A DNA stretch of 64,000 nucleotides, taken from Eudorina sp. 2006-703-Eu-15 (lineage: Eukaryota; Chlorophyta; Chlorophyceae; Chlamydomonadales; Volvocaceae). The stretch spans positions 434,001 to 498,000 of the forward strand of contig BDSI01000054.1 of assembly GCA_003117195.1 (NCBI GenBank), written 5' to 3'. Each line of letters opens with the position of its first letter. The stretch's first letter is position 1. The notes beneath the pieces were generated by a model. That model saw only the letters and a list, made by a program, of their open reading frames with translations, did not search any database and was not told the origin of the DNA. The translations under genes and the position numbers were made by a program. Positions 1 to 11,048 of the stretch are shown piece after piece.

Positions 1-3000
1 GCACTACGCTTCCGGGACCTGCTTCGCCCCTCACGGGCGTCGAGCCCAGCTGGCCGCACGGGGCTATGACGGACCTTGGCATCCCTGCGGCACTGCCCTA
101 CACGGCCGGTAGCCCCCACCGCCCCACTTGAGACGTTGAGAGCAGCCCCTCGTCCCGCCCCCCATCCGGCCCCCACCTGGAGCCATGTGCGCCAGCGTGC
201 CCACGGGGGCTGCCGTACGAAACCCCACGGGCACCCCCGCGCCGTCGTCCGCCGCCTTGGGGTCGGGCTCCGTCAGGGTCCGCGCGCAGCCGAAATCCGA
301 CAGCTGCACGACATCCCGTACGGCAGAGCATCGTCGTACAAGTCATGCATGCATCCCGTACAACCTGCTCATATCGCCCCAGGGACTTGTCGCACACAAG
401 CATGTCCCCCGAGCGTCACCAGGCTTAAAAAGCAGCTAGCAGTGTAGTACCGTTAAGAGTGTGAATAGGCTTCAGGGCCGTGCCCAAGGGTTTATGTCGC
501 AGTTCATATGCTGGCATAGGAAATAGGACACCTTGAACCATCATCACACCGCACCGCACCTACGCCATACGAACAAAATTGCCCTTTTGCCCCACCACGG
601 AAAGAACACACACGCGCACGCGCTTCGCTTCTCCCCGCTCACACGTACACACATTCCGTGCGCGGGGTTGCCGTCATCTTTTTGACACGCACACACACAA
701 GCTCCTCGCGACTCGGTTGTGTCTTACACACACACACACAGCGGCTTGGCTCTCCACACCACACAAACAAACAAACATCCCCGCCCGCCCCCTTGGCCCC
801 TTCCGTTCCCCGTGTGGCCTCGCGCACCTTGCAGGTCCAGCCGCGCGGGTCCCTGCTGCTGCTCTTGAGCAGCACGTTGGCCGCCTTGAGGTCGCAGTGG
901 ACCAGCTTGCGGGCGTGGAGGTACCGCAGCGCCAGGGCCACCTGGAAGGAGCGGGGGCGGCGGCCGGGGAGGGGGGAGAAGGGGAAGAGCGGGAAAGGGG
1001 CCCGCGTGCACATCAAGAGGGGCGGCGAGGCTGGTGGAGGCGTAGTGCGGTTTCGGCGAGAGGCCTCAGCGCGACACCGGACGCACCCCGGACGTCCCCC
1101 AGGCCGCACGGCTGCCGCCTGTTCCCCTCCCAGCAGCCCACTGAGTAAGGGACCGGCCCACTGGGGCCCCACGTCCCAGCGCAGCCCCAGGCTCTTCAGT
1201 CAGCCGCCTACTTCTCCACTCCACCACACTCCACTCCACCCTATCCCATCCCATCCCATCCCATCCCACTCGGCGACAGGCAGCCGGGCGGGGCCGGGGG
1301 CCGGCCGCCTCACCTCCAGCAGGCTCTTGTACAGGGGCACGAGGGCCGGGAAGGCGGGCCCGTTGGCGGGCAGCGCGAAGGGCAGCCGGAAGGCGCCCGC
1401 GCGGGCGGCGGTCAGTAGCGTGCCCGCGTCGCAGTACTGCAGCGGCGGCGGCGGCGGCGGCGGCGGGGAGAAGGAACATGGCGGAAAATGACGGCGGAAA
1501 ATGGTGAGGAGGAATTGTATAACGTGAGGAGGAAAGGGAGGGGCAGGGTAGAGAAAGGGAAAACAAAACCCCAAAGCCAACCCGAGCACACCCAGAAACA
1601 AAATGCCAAAGGCGCCATTATCAACACAGCACTGAACGAGGCAGATGCATCCGCAAACCCACGAGGGCGCCCCCCATCCTCCGACTCGTGGGTGGCGGCA
1701 GCTCACCTCCAGACAGATCACTTGGTTCAGAGGGCCTGCAAGACGGGTGCGGCGGGCAAGAGGTACGGAAACGTGGGCGCAGCGGGGGATAGGAAATTGG
1801 TAGACATTTGCAAACTGCGCTGCGGTGTCGGAAGCTGTGATTGAGTAGTCCGAGCAGCGGGAGGGGGAGAACATGGCGAACATGGCAGGCCGCACTCAAA
1901 AGCGCGACCGGTGCTGGGCTGGCACCTTCCATGGCTGTGACAAATACCTCGCACGGCCAGGACAAACCACGGCCAGGCCGACTCCACAGCCAGGCCCAGT
2001 CCAATAAGCCCTAGATACCCCCCGGCCCGCCCCCTTAGTCAATAAAGACAGCGAAATCTGGCGAAAACGCGAAAAAAGCACCGACTGTGTAGCGCCCCGC
2101 CCCCTCCCCGGCGCACCCGGGTCCTTCCCCGCCAGCAGCTCGTCGCCCGGGTAGCACAGCCGCATCTCCGTGTGCGGCGAGTCGTGGTACTGGCAGCGCA
2201 CCACCACCACCCCCGAGAAGGTCGCGTACACCTGCACGATCGAGGGGTGAGACAGGGTGCCGATGACCGCCACCTCCATGGCGCCGCGCTTGGCCTGCGG
2301 GAGGGGGGCCAGGGAGGAGATGGGGCGTGGGCGGGCGCAGAGGTGTGACCTGCAGAGGTGTGACCTGCAGAGGTGTGACCTGAGCCGACTGCGCCAGGGC
2401 GAGAATCGAATCTGATGGGTAAGGGACTAGACTGAGGGATGGGGGTAAAAAGAAAAGGGTAAACGTAAATAAACCCAGAAACGGACCCGGGCGAAACCGA
2501 AACAGAATGAGTAGGGGGTGTATCAAGCTGCTGCGTTGCCGCCAGAGCAAAAGGTCCGATCGGAAACTAGTGCAGGACCATGATCTCCAGCCACGACGAG
2601 ATGTGGCATGTGACGTCGGGGCTGCATGGCAAGGCACGGACGTTGCACTGGACGGCAGGGTCACTGCTCCGACGCACCCACCCACCCAACGGGACGTGGA
2701 CGTGGACGTGTGGACAGCTGCTTCATCACTGACGGGGCCTTTCGGGGCCTTCGCGGGGCGCTATTTCATTTGTCAGTCAGTGCAGCCGTCTCCAACTGCC
2801 CGGCACCAGCGCACCCATCCATACATCCAAACACCCAAGTCCCATCCCGGCTCTCCCCCCGGGACGGGCCGGACCCCTTCTTGTCAATCAAGACAGCGAA
2901 ATCGCGAAACAATCACCGATTGCGGACGGGCCGGACCCAACGGCCCACCCGGTTCAGCCCGCCCCTGGCCGCCACCACCCACCCACCTGCCGCATCTTCG

Positions 3001-6000
3001 CCTCCCCCGCCTTGCCGTCCACATTCCAAGTGTCGGCGCCGCTGCCGCCCGCGTCGGCACCGCTGCCAGCCGCCTCTCCGTGCTCCGCCACCGCTTCCCC
3101 GCCTTGCTGCTGCTGCTGCTGCTGCCCCGCCCCTGCCGCCACGGCCCCCGCCCGCGCCCCTCCCCCTCCGCCTCCCCCTCCGCCTCCTGCCGCTCCTCCG
3201 CTGCTGGACTCCGTGAGCACCTTGACCGCGGTCTCCAGCCCGTGGAGGCTGCCCCGGAACACCACCCCCTGGCCCCCCCGCCCCAGCACCTCCAGAAGCT
3301 GGACAGCCGCGAGGTCCTGAGCGCGGACGGCCCTGGCAGGGTAGGGGTGGGAGAGAGGGCGCGAGGGGGAGGGCGGCCGCCGCGGAGGGGTGGTGGTGGT
3401 GGTGGTGGTGCGGGGTTAAATTGGAAAGAGAAAAAAACCCAGAAACAAACCCGGGCACTACCGGGGGGTGCTGGTGCGGGTAGCGTGAAAACAACATGTG
3501 GACAGGTACAGGTCGCGCGGACTGCCAGAGGCCGAGACCCGGTGGGTGGATTGATGATGTGCACGCACACGGCCCCCAAGGCTTGCAGTTTGTAACCCGA
3601 CTGCTTGGGGACTGCGTGGCATCTCCCGCTGCTACTGCTCCCCCCCTGCCCCTGCCGCATCACCCGTCGCACCACCCCACTGTACTAAACGTTTCCGGTC
3701 GAACCGTCGCTCTGGCAGCAGCGCGGTTTGCATGTGGTCTACCAATTTCCTATACCTCCCCCACCCCTAGTTTGCATATGTCTACCAACTGCCTGTACCC
3801 CACCCAACCCCACCTCGCGGGGCCCCCGCAATCCCAAACCCTGCCCCCATGCTCACTGCTCCTCGTGGTCGTCGGCGCCCATCGCCGTAAGGCCCTGCCG
3901 CATGCTGTGTACGAGCATGTCCAGGGCGGAGGACCCCACGGGTCGCTCCAGGGTGACCTGCGGCGTCCACCCGCTCTGGAGGGTGCGGGTGGGCCCGGGC
4001 TGGGGAAACGAGCCTGCGGGCCGCAGGGGGCGGAGGGGGGGGAGGGGGCAGAGGGGGCGGAGGGGGCCGGTCGACCAACCGACCGGTAGTTAGGGTATCG
4101 CTGCAATGCTGCTGGGGCATGGGCGGGGCAGAGATCTGATCGAGGGCTGAGGGGTCGAAGGGGCCTGAGGGCCGCGGGGGGGGGGATGGCCGAAGGGCAG
4201 AGGGGTGCGTGGCTCGATCCCGATCCCGATCCCGGCCACGGGGCGTGGAGGGCCACGCTCACTAATTAGCTGCGTACGAGTTGACCACGCCCAGTCCCTA
4301 AATCGCCCGGCTTCGCCATCACCGTTTTCTACCTGTCCGAGATGACTATTCGCGGTTTCGCAACGCGGAGGATGCGGGGGGGGGGGAGACAAAGGACGAT
4401 CTGATGGGGGGTGGATCGAGAAGGAAAGAAACACCAAACCCAGGAACAAACCCAGGCACAACCTAATGCAGGAATACATATGGGTGCGGGGGACGCGGAT
4501 CCGGAAGCGAGGGCTGCAGTGCATGGGTGCGTGACAGCAACGAACCTGACCCCCACCCTCGTTTGTTTCCGTGAGACAGGGTGACTGCAAAGAACCTGAC
4601 CCCGTTTCCCTAGAGATAGGGCGACCTGCTGGCGCACAGCCTTCTCACCGCCCTGCACCAGACGCGCGCCACCGTACTGCGCCGCCGCCGCGTCCGCCGT
4701 CTGCGGGCTGAGGGGCCCCTGCAGGCCCTTGAAGCTGCGGCCGCTGCCGGCGGCGGTGGCTGTAGCAGATCCGGGCATGGACCTCGCGTGGTTGAGGACC
4801 CCGGCCCCGCAGGCCGCCGCCGCCGCCACCGCGTCCGGGTCACGCATCGCCAGCAGAGCCAGCAAGCCCTTCCGTACAAGTCCGCCGCCCTGACTGCTCA
4901 CCGCCGACAGCCCGAACGGGATCCTGCCGGGGTTCGGATGCCCGGGTGCGGGAGACAGAGCGGCGGCGGCGGCGGCAGCGGCCGCGGCGGCGGCGGCTGC
5001 GCCGCCGCCGCCGCCGCTGCAGAACGCCGATGGCAGCATCGGCAGCGGCGACGTCGGGGCGTTGCTCCGAAACAGCCTCGGCGAGACACCGGATCGCGGG
5101 GCCGCGACGGGTGATAAGGGGCTGTTGCTGGCAGACTCCAGGAGCGCCGCCGCCGCCGGCGCCGCCGCACCGGCGCCGGCGGCGCCACAGGCCATGTCTC
5201 CCGCGATGCCGGAGCCGTAGCCGGCAAAGCCATCTACCGCCGCCGGCACCGAGGTGGCTGTAGACAGCGGCTGGCCCAGCAGCTGCTCCTGCAGTCGTCG
5301 CCACTCCGCCGCCATGACGCTCGACATTGCAAGAGGGTCGGCCACGCCCGCCACCGCCGCCCGCCAGGCGCCAAAGAGTATCTGCGAGTGTGGCGTACGG
5401 TGTACGGCGCGTCTCAGAGCTTGCACGTGCGGCAACTCTCCTCGTACGCACGCACAGCATTGCGGCATGTGTCTCGATGTTTGCGCACCCCAGGCTGGCA
5501 GCCCCCACAAACTCGGGCAGCTGTCACGCGCTTTGCTCAACCACCCAATGGAGCACCGAACATCCACACCAGCACCAGCCACTCACCGGCAGCAGCGCTT
5601 GCAGCTCGTCGGCAATGACACGCAGTACGCCCGCCGGCAGCACTTCATTGCACAGCAAGTAAACCGCCAAATTGCACGGCATCGGCCGTACAATGCCGCC
5701 GCCGTAGGCATGTGCCATGCCGCCGCCGCCGACGGCGCTGCGGCCGGCGTCGCTGCTGCGCATCGCGCAAGCCTCGTCCTCTCCCGCCGCCGCCGCCGCG
5801 GCGGCGGCGCCGCTGTTGCCGGCCTTGCCGTGGCTCTGGAGCAGCGAGGCCAAGACGCGCGAGTCAGGCGACGTCGTATTCTGATCCAACTGTCCGCCGC
5901 CACCGCCGCCGCCACTACTGGTGGTCTCCGCCATTAGTAATATGGATCCCGCTTTGCCGCCCGTCAATTTGGAACACACGAGCAGGTCGCGGCACGGCTG

Positions 6001-9000
6001 TTGGTCTTCCAGCACGTGCGAGCTGGCGTTGGGTACCAGCGTAGGCAGTACGACAGGGCCCGAGCGTGACGGCGGGCGCAGCGAGACTCCCGCCGCCGCC
6101 GCCGCCGCTGCTGCTGTGACGGCGCACGTCCTTCCACTGGACGCCCCACTACCGTTGGTCTTGGCGCCGTCCTGTGGGTGTGGAGCAGTCGGGGGCCAGA
6201 CCGGGCGGTCGACGTCAGCCACCGTCGGCATGGCCGGGAGGGACCGGGCAGGCGGTCTTGTAGAGAAAGGAAGCTACAGGCAACCATTAGGCGCACCATG
6301 AGATGCTGCTGCACAAGCCCTGCCCTGGGTTGCCGCCCTTTCAGCGGCGATCGCCGAAAACAACGGCACCTGGGACGGAAAAGAACCTGGACAAAGTGCA
6401 CCCACAGACTCTCCTTGCAAACCTGACTTGCTTGCCACCTATCAGCACCAATGCCCGCTCCTTGCCTACCACCGCTGACGCTGCGCGGCATCGTTGGATC
6501 GTCCAAGTCCACCCCAAAGCTGTCCCTCAACAGCAGTCTCTGACCCACATCCCGCATCCACCGGTCCTACCTACCCCTCTCCAGCCCCCACCTACCCCTC
6601 TCCAGCCCCCACCTACCCCTCTCCAGCCCCCACCTACCCCTCTCCAGCCCCCACCTACCCCTCTCCAGCCCCCACCTACCCCTCTCCAGCCCCCACCTAC
6701 CCCTCTCCAGCCCCCACCTACCCCTCTCCAGCCCCCACCTACCCCTCTCCAGCCCCCACCTACCCCTCTCCAGCCCCCACCTACCCCTCTCCAGCCCCCA
6801 CCTACCCCTCTCGAGCCTCCTCCGTCGTTGGTGCTGGGCCGCAGACTGAAGCGGCTTGACATGTCCCGGGTGGCCGGAAGCTCCCGGTACAGCGCCGCGT
6901 TGGCGGCGGGCGGGGCGGCCCTGGAGAGGCGCAGGAGGGGGGCGAAAGGGAGCGGCAGGGCAGGGGAACCCTGGGCGCTTGAAACACGGGGCCGCGCTGG
7001 GATGGGACGGGACAGCTACGGGACATCCAAAGATCCTCCCAAGGGGGAATAGAGGGCCGGTCAACGGTAGGAGGACGCTGAAAGGGGATGGAAGGCCGGC
7101 CCGCGCGACCCACATCAACGAAACACACGCCGTGCCATGCACACCACATTCAAACGCCGCACAGCACATGCCGCCGCGTGGCCCGCCACGACAAAGCGCA
7201 CAGATGTCGTACACCACGGGGAAAGCCCCGACCAGCACCTCGCCCGAGGTCAGCGTTAAGCAACACCCGCAGGGACTGGGTTGTACGGCATGCAACGCAA
7301 AGTCAAGGCTTTGCTGTATAATCACGATGATGTACTGCCGTACTTGATAGCCTGCTGCAGCAGCGTGTGTGCGAGGGAGATCTTGACGGCACGGACGCGA
7401 GATGCCGGAGGCGCGGCGCCACTGCCGGCCGTCAGCGCCGTGCCGATGCTGGCGCTGTGGTTGGTGGTGGTGTCCGTGGTCGACGTCGCCGCCGCCGCCG
7501 CCGCCGCCGGCCCGGGGGCGGAGGCAGCGGCGGCCGGATTGACGCGCGAGGAGGGGCCCAGGGAAATAGAGCCGCCGCTCTGAAACGCCGCACCCATCTG
7601 GACTTGCGCATCCGAGCCGCAGTGCCGCAGCGACGAGCTCCGCTGCGCGAACAGCACCGCCGGCGCGGTGGAGGCGCCATGGATGGCCGCAAGTACGGGC
7701 TGGAACTGGATCCCAAATTTGACGAGCACAAGGTCGTGGACGCCGTCCAGCAGTGTGATAATCATGTCGTGGAGGGACGGCGAGGAGGGCATGAGCGCCA
7801 GGTGGCGACAGACCTGCAGGAAGGGCGCGGAACGGGGCGGCCGCGGCTGCGGTGTTCAGCAGGGGATGGTTGCTCCCGAGGGTGCAAATGATGCCGCGAA
7901 TGAGACATGGGCTGGGTTTCGTGTGCGCAGTGTGGGGGAAGGGGCGGGGGTGGGTTAAGAGGCCGACCTCATCGTTTGACCACCTCCTAAACGAAGACGT
8001 CGGCAAACGGTCTCTCGGTGCGAGAGCGGGACGCACGGCCGCTCGGGTGGGCTGCAAACCTCCGTTGGGCCCTTGACGAAATGCGAATAAAAAAGAAAAA
8101 GAACAACCAAACAACCCAGGAACAAACCTGGATGAGATGTTGACCGAATGGGATGGATGTGGCGGAAACGCAAGGCGGTCTACATGAAGGCTCGTGCGGG
8201 TTTGCATCCCCACCCAACGCCCACCTCACCCACCCGGGCAACGTATCGGGCGTGCTGCGGATCACCCAGAAGGCCGTACCCCACAAACTGCGCCAGCCGG
8301 CGCAGCTCTTGCAGGTCAGACGCCGACAAGAGCATCACGTTGTTGTTGCAGTTGTTGGTGCCGCCGCTGTTCGTGTGCTTTTCGCCGCTCCACGCCGCCG
8401 GCCGCTCCCAGCGCAGCAACAGCGCCGCTGCCGGTTGCGTGGGGACAGCGCTCGGGTGGCAGATGGCCAGTGCCAAGTGGTCCGAGGGCTCAAGCATCAG
8501 CGGCTGTCCAGAATAACACATTATTTGATGCATGCCGGTCATAATATCCTTTCCATTTCGTACAACGACGCTGACATCGTCTGCCTGCAAGTCGAGAGCA
8601 CCGTAAAGCTTGTCAGGACCAAAGTGCGACAGCATCAACAGTGAGTTAATATACTCCATGCAATAATACTCTACGCTTGCGGCGCTCACCTGCGTAGCGA
8701 GTACGTCGGCCAGTTGTGTGAACGTTATACGTTCCGAGTCATCGGCAGACCATTCGGCTGCCGAAAACACCCATGGCAAGCCCTCCGAGCTGTAGAACAC
8801 CAGCCTGCACCAAAACCACGGTGCATGCTACAAGTTACAAACGGAATTCACTGGTAGGGCTTCGTCAGACCGTCACCTTACCGCGCTGAGCATCGAAGCG
8901 ACGCTCCCACGCTCGTCAACGCGCTAACAATCCGCTGGGGCCACTGATCAAATGATAAGGTTGGAAGGCTGGCGCATGCCGCCGCGCACGCCTGCAAGGT

Positions 9001-9207
9001 GTGCGCATGTTCAGTTTACGTAAGAGGGTTTGCCGAGTGCAGAAAAGAGCCACCGCTGCTAAAGGCGCTTACTTGTGATAGCCCCAACGTTGGACTACTC
9101 TTCCGCGTGGAAGGGTCCCTCGGCAAGCCAAGTGAACGCCCCGAAGGACGCTGACTTTCAACTTCAACGTTTGATGAACCCGGGCAACATCTGGCGAGAA
9201 TGTGCAT
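1..9207 (-). CDS. GAF-like sensor plus TKL-type protein kinase, 3' end cut by window edge
   Basis: Probable signalling Ser/Thr (TKL/Raf-like) kinase. Sixteen exons, all in consistent phase: 9207-9073, 8991-8882, 8804-8234, 7813-7344, 7275-7114, 6920-6806, 6539-6423, 6273-5587, 5381-4626, 3975-3857, 3332-2987, 2294-2117, 1735-1707, 1436-1314, 941-828 and 303-177, giving at least 1386 aa. Residues about 60-270 look like a GAF domain, ending in LSASDLQELRRLAQFVGYG. A long Ala/Gly/Ser-rich middle follows. The kinase domain starts near residue 1093: glycine loop GRGGQGVVF, lysine in TAVKV (about 1118), catalytic loop HCDLKAANVLL (Asp about 1323; HCD instead of HRD), LSDFG, then GTLAHMAP, where the split APE Glu falls in an exon beyond the window. 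A Gly/Gln-rich insert of about 70 aa sits between beta3 and helix C. The start is the first ATG of the 5' exon. The 3' end and the ligand of the GAF-like part are unknown. Exons 5 and 6 and the 4626 donor are the weakest parts. Confidence 0.72.
1555..1605 (+). repeat. Dispersed A-rich repeat DR3
   Basis: A-rich run followed by ACCCAGAAACAAA. One of five related copies, all in introns of the TKL kinase and all in the same orientation. Confidence 0.5.
1707..1735 (-). other. 29-nt exon of the TKL kinase (hinge region)
   Basis: Short exon bounded by CTTGCAG and a GTGAGC donor. It joins the exon ending at 2117 to the one starting at 1436 in phase. The joined peptide reads PLNQVICLEYCDAGTLL, the expected beta5-hinge pattern of a kinase, which supports the call despite its size. 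Confidence 0.7.
1786..1830 (-). repeat. Dispersed repeat DR1, partial copy
   Basis: Antisense match to the core TCTACCAATTTCCTAT, preceded by the GCAGCGCAGTTTG segment, in an intron of the TKL kinase. Confidence 0.6.
2036..2080 (+). repeat. Dispersed repeat DR2
   Basis: AGTCAATAAAGACAGCGAAA followed by a GCGAAAA-rich tail, in the intron between kinase exons 2117 and 1735. Confidence 0.5.
2335..2385. repeat. 15-bp repeat, 3 copies
   Basis: Unit GCAGAGGTGTGACCT. On the minus strand each unit ends in CCTCTGCAG, an acceptor-like string, about 40 nt upstream of the real acceptor at 2295. Confidence 0.7.
2445..2497 (+). repeat. Dispersed A-rich repeat DR3
   Basis: AAAAGAAAAGGGTAAA followed by AAACCCAGAAACGGACCCGG, 10 bases before the DR1 copy starting at 2507. 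Confidence 0.5.
2507..2640 (-). repeat. Dispersed repeat DR1, long diverged copy
   Basis: The minus strand carries the upstream part of DR1 (GACGTCAC ... CTGGAGATC ... TTGCTCTGGCGGCAACGCAG). The TCTACC core itself is degraded. It lies in the intron between kinase exons 2987 and 2294. Confidence 0.5.
2879..2925 (+). repeat. Dispersed repeat DR2
   Basis: TTGTCAATCAAGACAGCGAA followed by ATCGCGAAAC, in the intron between kinase exons 2987 and 2294. Confidence 0.55.
3412..3462 (+). repeat. Dispersed A-rich repeat DR3
   Basis: Best-preserved copy: GGAAAGAGAAAAAAACCC then AGAAACAAACCCGGGCA, just after a GGT trinucleotide run. Confidence 0.55.
3690..3803 (+). repeat. Dispersed repeat DR1 with a second tandem 3' end
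   Basis: Contains TCTGGCAGCAGCGCGG and then the intact core. A second diverged end follows (TTTGCATATGTCTACCAACT), in the intron between kinase exons 3857 and 3332. Confidence 0.65.
4412..4472 (+). repeat. Dispersed A-rich repeat DR3
   Basis: GAAGGAAAGAAACACC followed by AAACCCAGGAACAAACCC, in the intron between kinase exons 4626 and 3975. Confidence 0.55.
6566..6812. repeat. 21-bp minisatellite, about 12 copies
   Basis: Nearly perfect units of CTCCAGCCCCCACCTACCCC plus T. It fills the 5' part of a kinase intron. On the minus strand every unit contains GGGGTAGGTGGG, the same string as the donor used at 6806/6805. Confidence 0.9.
8078..8140 (+). repeat. Dispersed A-rich repeat DR3
   Basis: AAAAAAGAAAAAGAACAACC followed by AACCCAGGAACAAACCTGG, in the intron between kinase exons 8234 and 7813. 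Confidence 0.55.
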
Positions 9208-10925
9208 TGTAACACAAGCTGACGTGATGGTTTCCAACCACGTTCAATACTTTTGCCTAAGCAAGGCGCATCACGGACAACTCATTCAAGGGGGTGGCAA
9301 CATCTTGCTATTTGTATGACAATGAATTATTATTGGTTGTGAAGCCTCAAGTTCTCACAATGTGTACGGCCGCTGGTACCGGTCTTTCTGGTTGTACCAG
9401 CGCAGTTGAAGAGGCACCATGGTTTCCCCAGTGGCATGCAGGATCAGAAGTTATGGAACGGCGGCCTCAATGCTTTTGGGCGAACAAGACAGTGGCTTTG
9501 GTGCTGTGTAGGTTGGTAGTAGTTTGGCAGCTCTTGACTATTGGACGCTGAGGATGTTTCCAGGTAATGCAATCATCACATCGTTTGCTTGTACATGTAA
9601 GGATGTGTCGCATTTGCACCCATACAATGAAAAGCTACCTCGGCCCTACCTCTACGTCTATTTACGTCACGGTCCACATGACAACAAACCTCCGCCCAAC
9701 AGCTTAGACAATTGCATAATACATTTAATACCCCGTTCATAATAAACTTGAGGCCGTCCCCCACCGATCCGCCGATCTATTTACAGCCACCACAATCTTA
9801 GTCATTATAAAACTCTTGGTGTCAAACCCTCAGATCCAATTTAAATTTAGTGCGCTGATCCGAAGTAGCCTGGGTGTTCAAGGGTGTACATGACAACTCT
9901 GCCAGAAAAAACTACAGATACACTTTGCGGCGCTCGACGTTGTCAATATGTAACGGAAAACATACTTGCGCAACCTGCAATTGAAGTTGTGCGATAAACA
10001 AATCAAATAGGAGCTTACTCGTGGGTGGCCGTTGGGATGTACTGCTATAAGGCCGCATTGCGGCAGAAATTGGTCTATGGTCAGCCTTGCCGCCAAAGGG
10101 GTCGAGGTAACGTTATGATAGGCCCTCCCTATTTGCCTTGGTGAAACTCAGGACTGCGCTGATGCCATTAACCATCATTGGGCACCGACTTGATGATCCA
10201 GCTCTGATGATCATAATGGGGAACAACGGGAAACAACGGGCAATGTCAGATGTCTATGCCTGTGGAACCGGGCCTCCCGGGATTGCGCTGACGGGGGAAG
10301 CGGGGTGAGGGAGGGCGCTGCGTCTCAGAGCATTAGGTATCATGCGGTGTCATCTGGGGGCATGCATGCTTCAAACCCAGATCCAAATCTGTGCTGAAGT
10401 CCGGAACCTCCCCAGAGTATGCCCCGGCAGGCCGTCGTCTTCATGGCGACTGATCAGACCGTGATCGGGCTCGCACAGCCATCCATCGCATGTTGAAAAG
10501 TCGGCATGGCGCTGGTTTCACCGCGTTTCCAGAGATATTCAACGGGCGCTATGCCCTACCATATGCGTGCTGTGGTTCCGGACCTCGCGGGATGACATTG
10601 CGTCCTTAGAGCAAGCAATCGCGTGCTGTGGTGCCTGCGGGTTATGGCCTCGCAGGATTGCACTTTGTTGTCATGTGCACATGGCCTATCCCGGTGCAAA
10701 GACCACCGGATAGGGTCATCATGATGGGGTCCGATAGGGATTTCGGTCACAGGTCCGCCTGGGCCTGTGTGCGCCAGACCGGCCACACTGTGAGCTGTAC
10801 CTCGCTGACGATGCATCAACCCGCCGACTGTTGGGTGTCACGCCATTGCCAGTCACATGCACCCATTGGAGCAAGTAACGAGCGCAAGGCATCAACTGCT
10901 TAAGGAGCTTGTAATTCGTGATAGA
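9208..10925. other. Intergenic, no gene recognised
   Basis: Lower GC than the kinase gene. Short open frames occur on both strands but none shows a family pattern or paired splice sites. It presumably holds the kinase promoter (9208-9500) and other non-coding sequence. Confidence 0.4.
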
Positions 10926-11048
10926 ATGTTCATGTTGAACATTATGCTGACTTGTCTTGTGGCCGTTATTTCACCCAGCGCCTGCCTTGGCGCCTGCACG
11001 TCAAGCAGCCTTTCCCGCGCAGAGGAACCACAAAAAGCGCCAGCTTAG
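10926..11048 (+). CDS. Possible signal-peptide exon
   Basis: The ATG at 10926 opens a 40-codon frame that starts MFMLNIMLTCLVAVI and ends its hydrophobic stretch at SACLGAC, a plausible signal peptide with a cleavage site. It could be the 5' exon of the DOMON-cytochrome b561 gene, whose mapped exons lack a start and which needs a signal peptide. No convincing donor or connecting exon was found, so the link is only a suggestion. Confidence 0.22.
   Translation: MFMLNIMLTCLVAVISPSACLGACTSSSLSRAEEPQKAPA

Noticed and set aside
1200..1895. 231-codon minus-strand frame across two kinase exons
   Set aside because: It reads through introns and the DR1 repeat. The phase-correct exon model at 1735-1707 and 1436-1314 explains the coding part.
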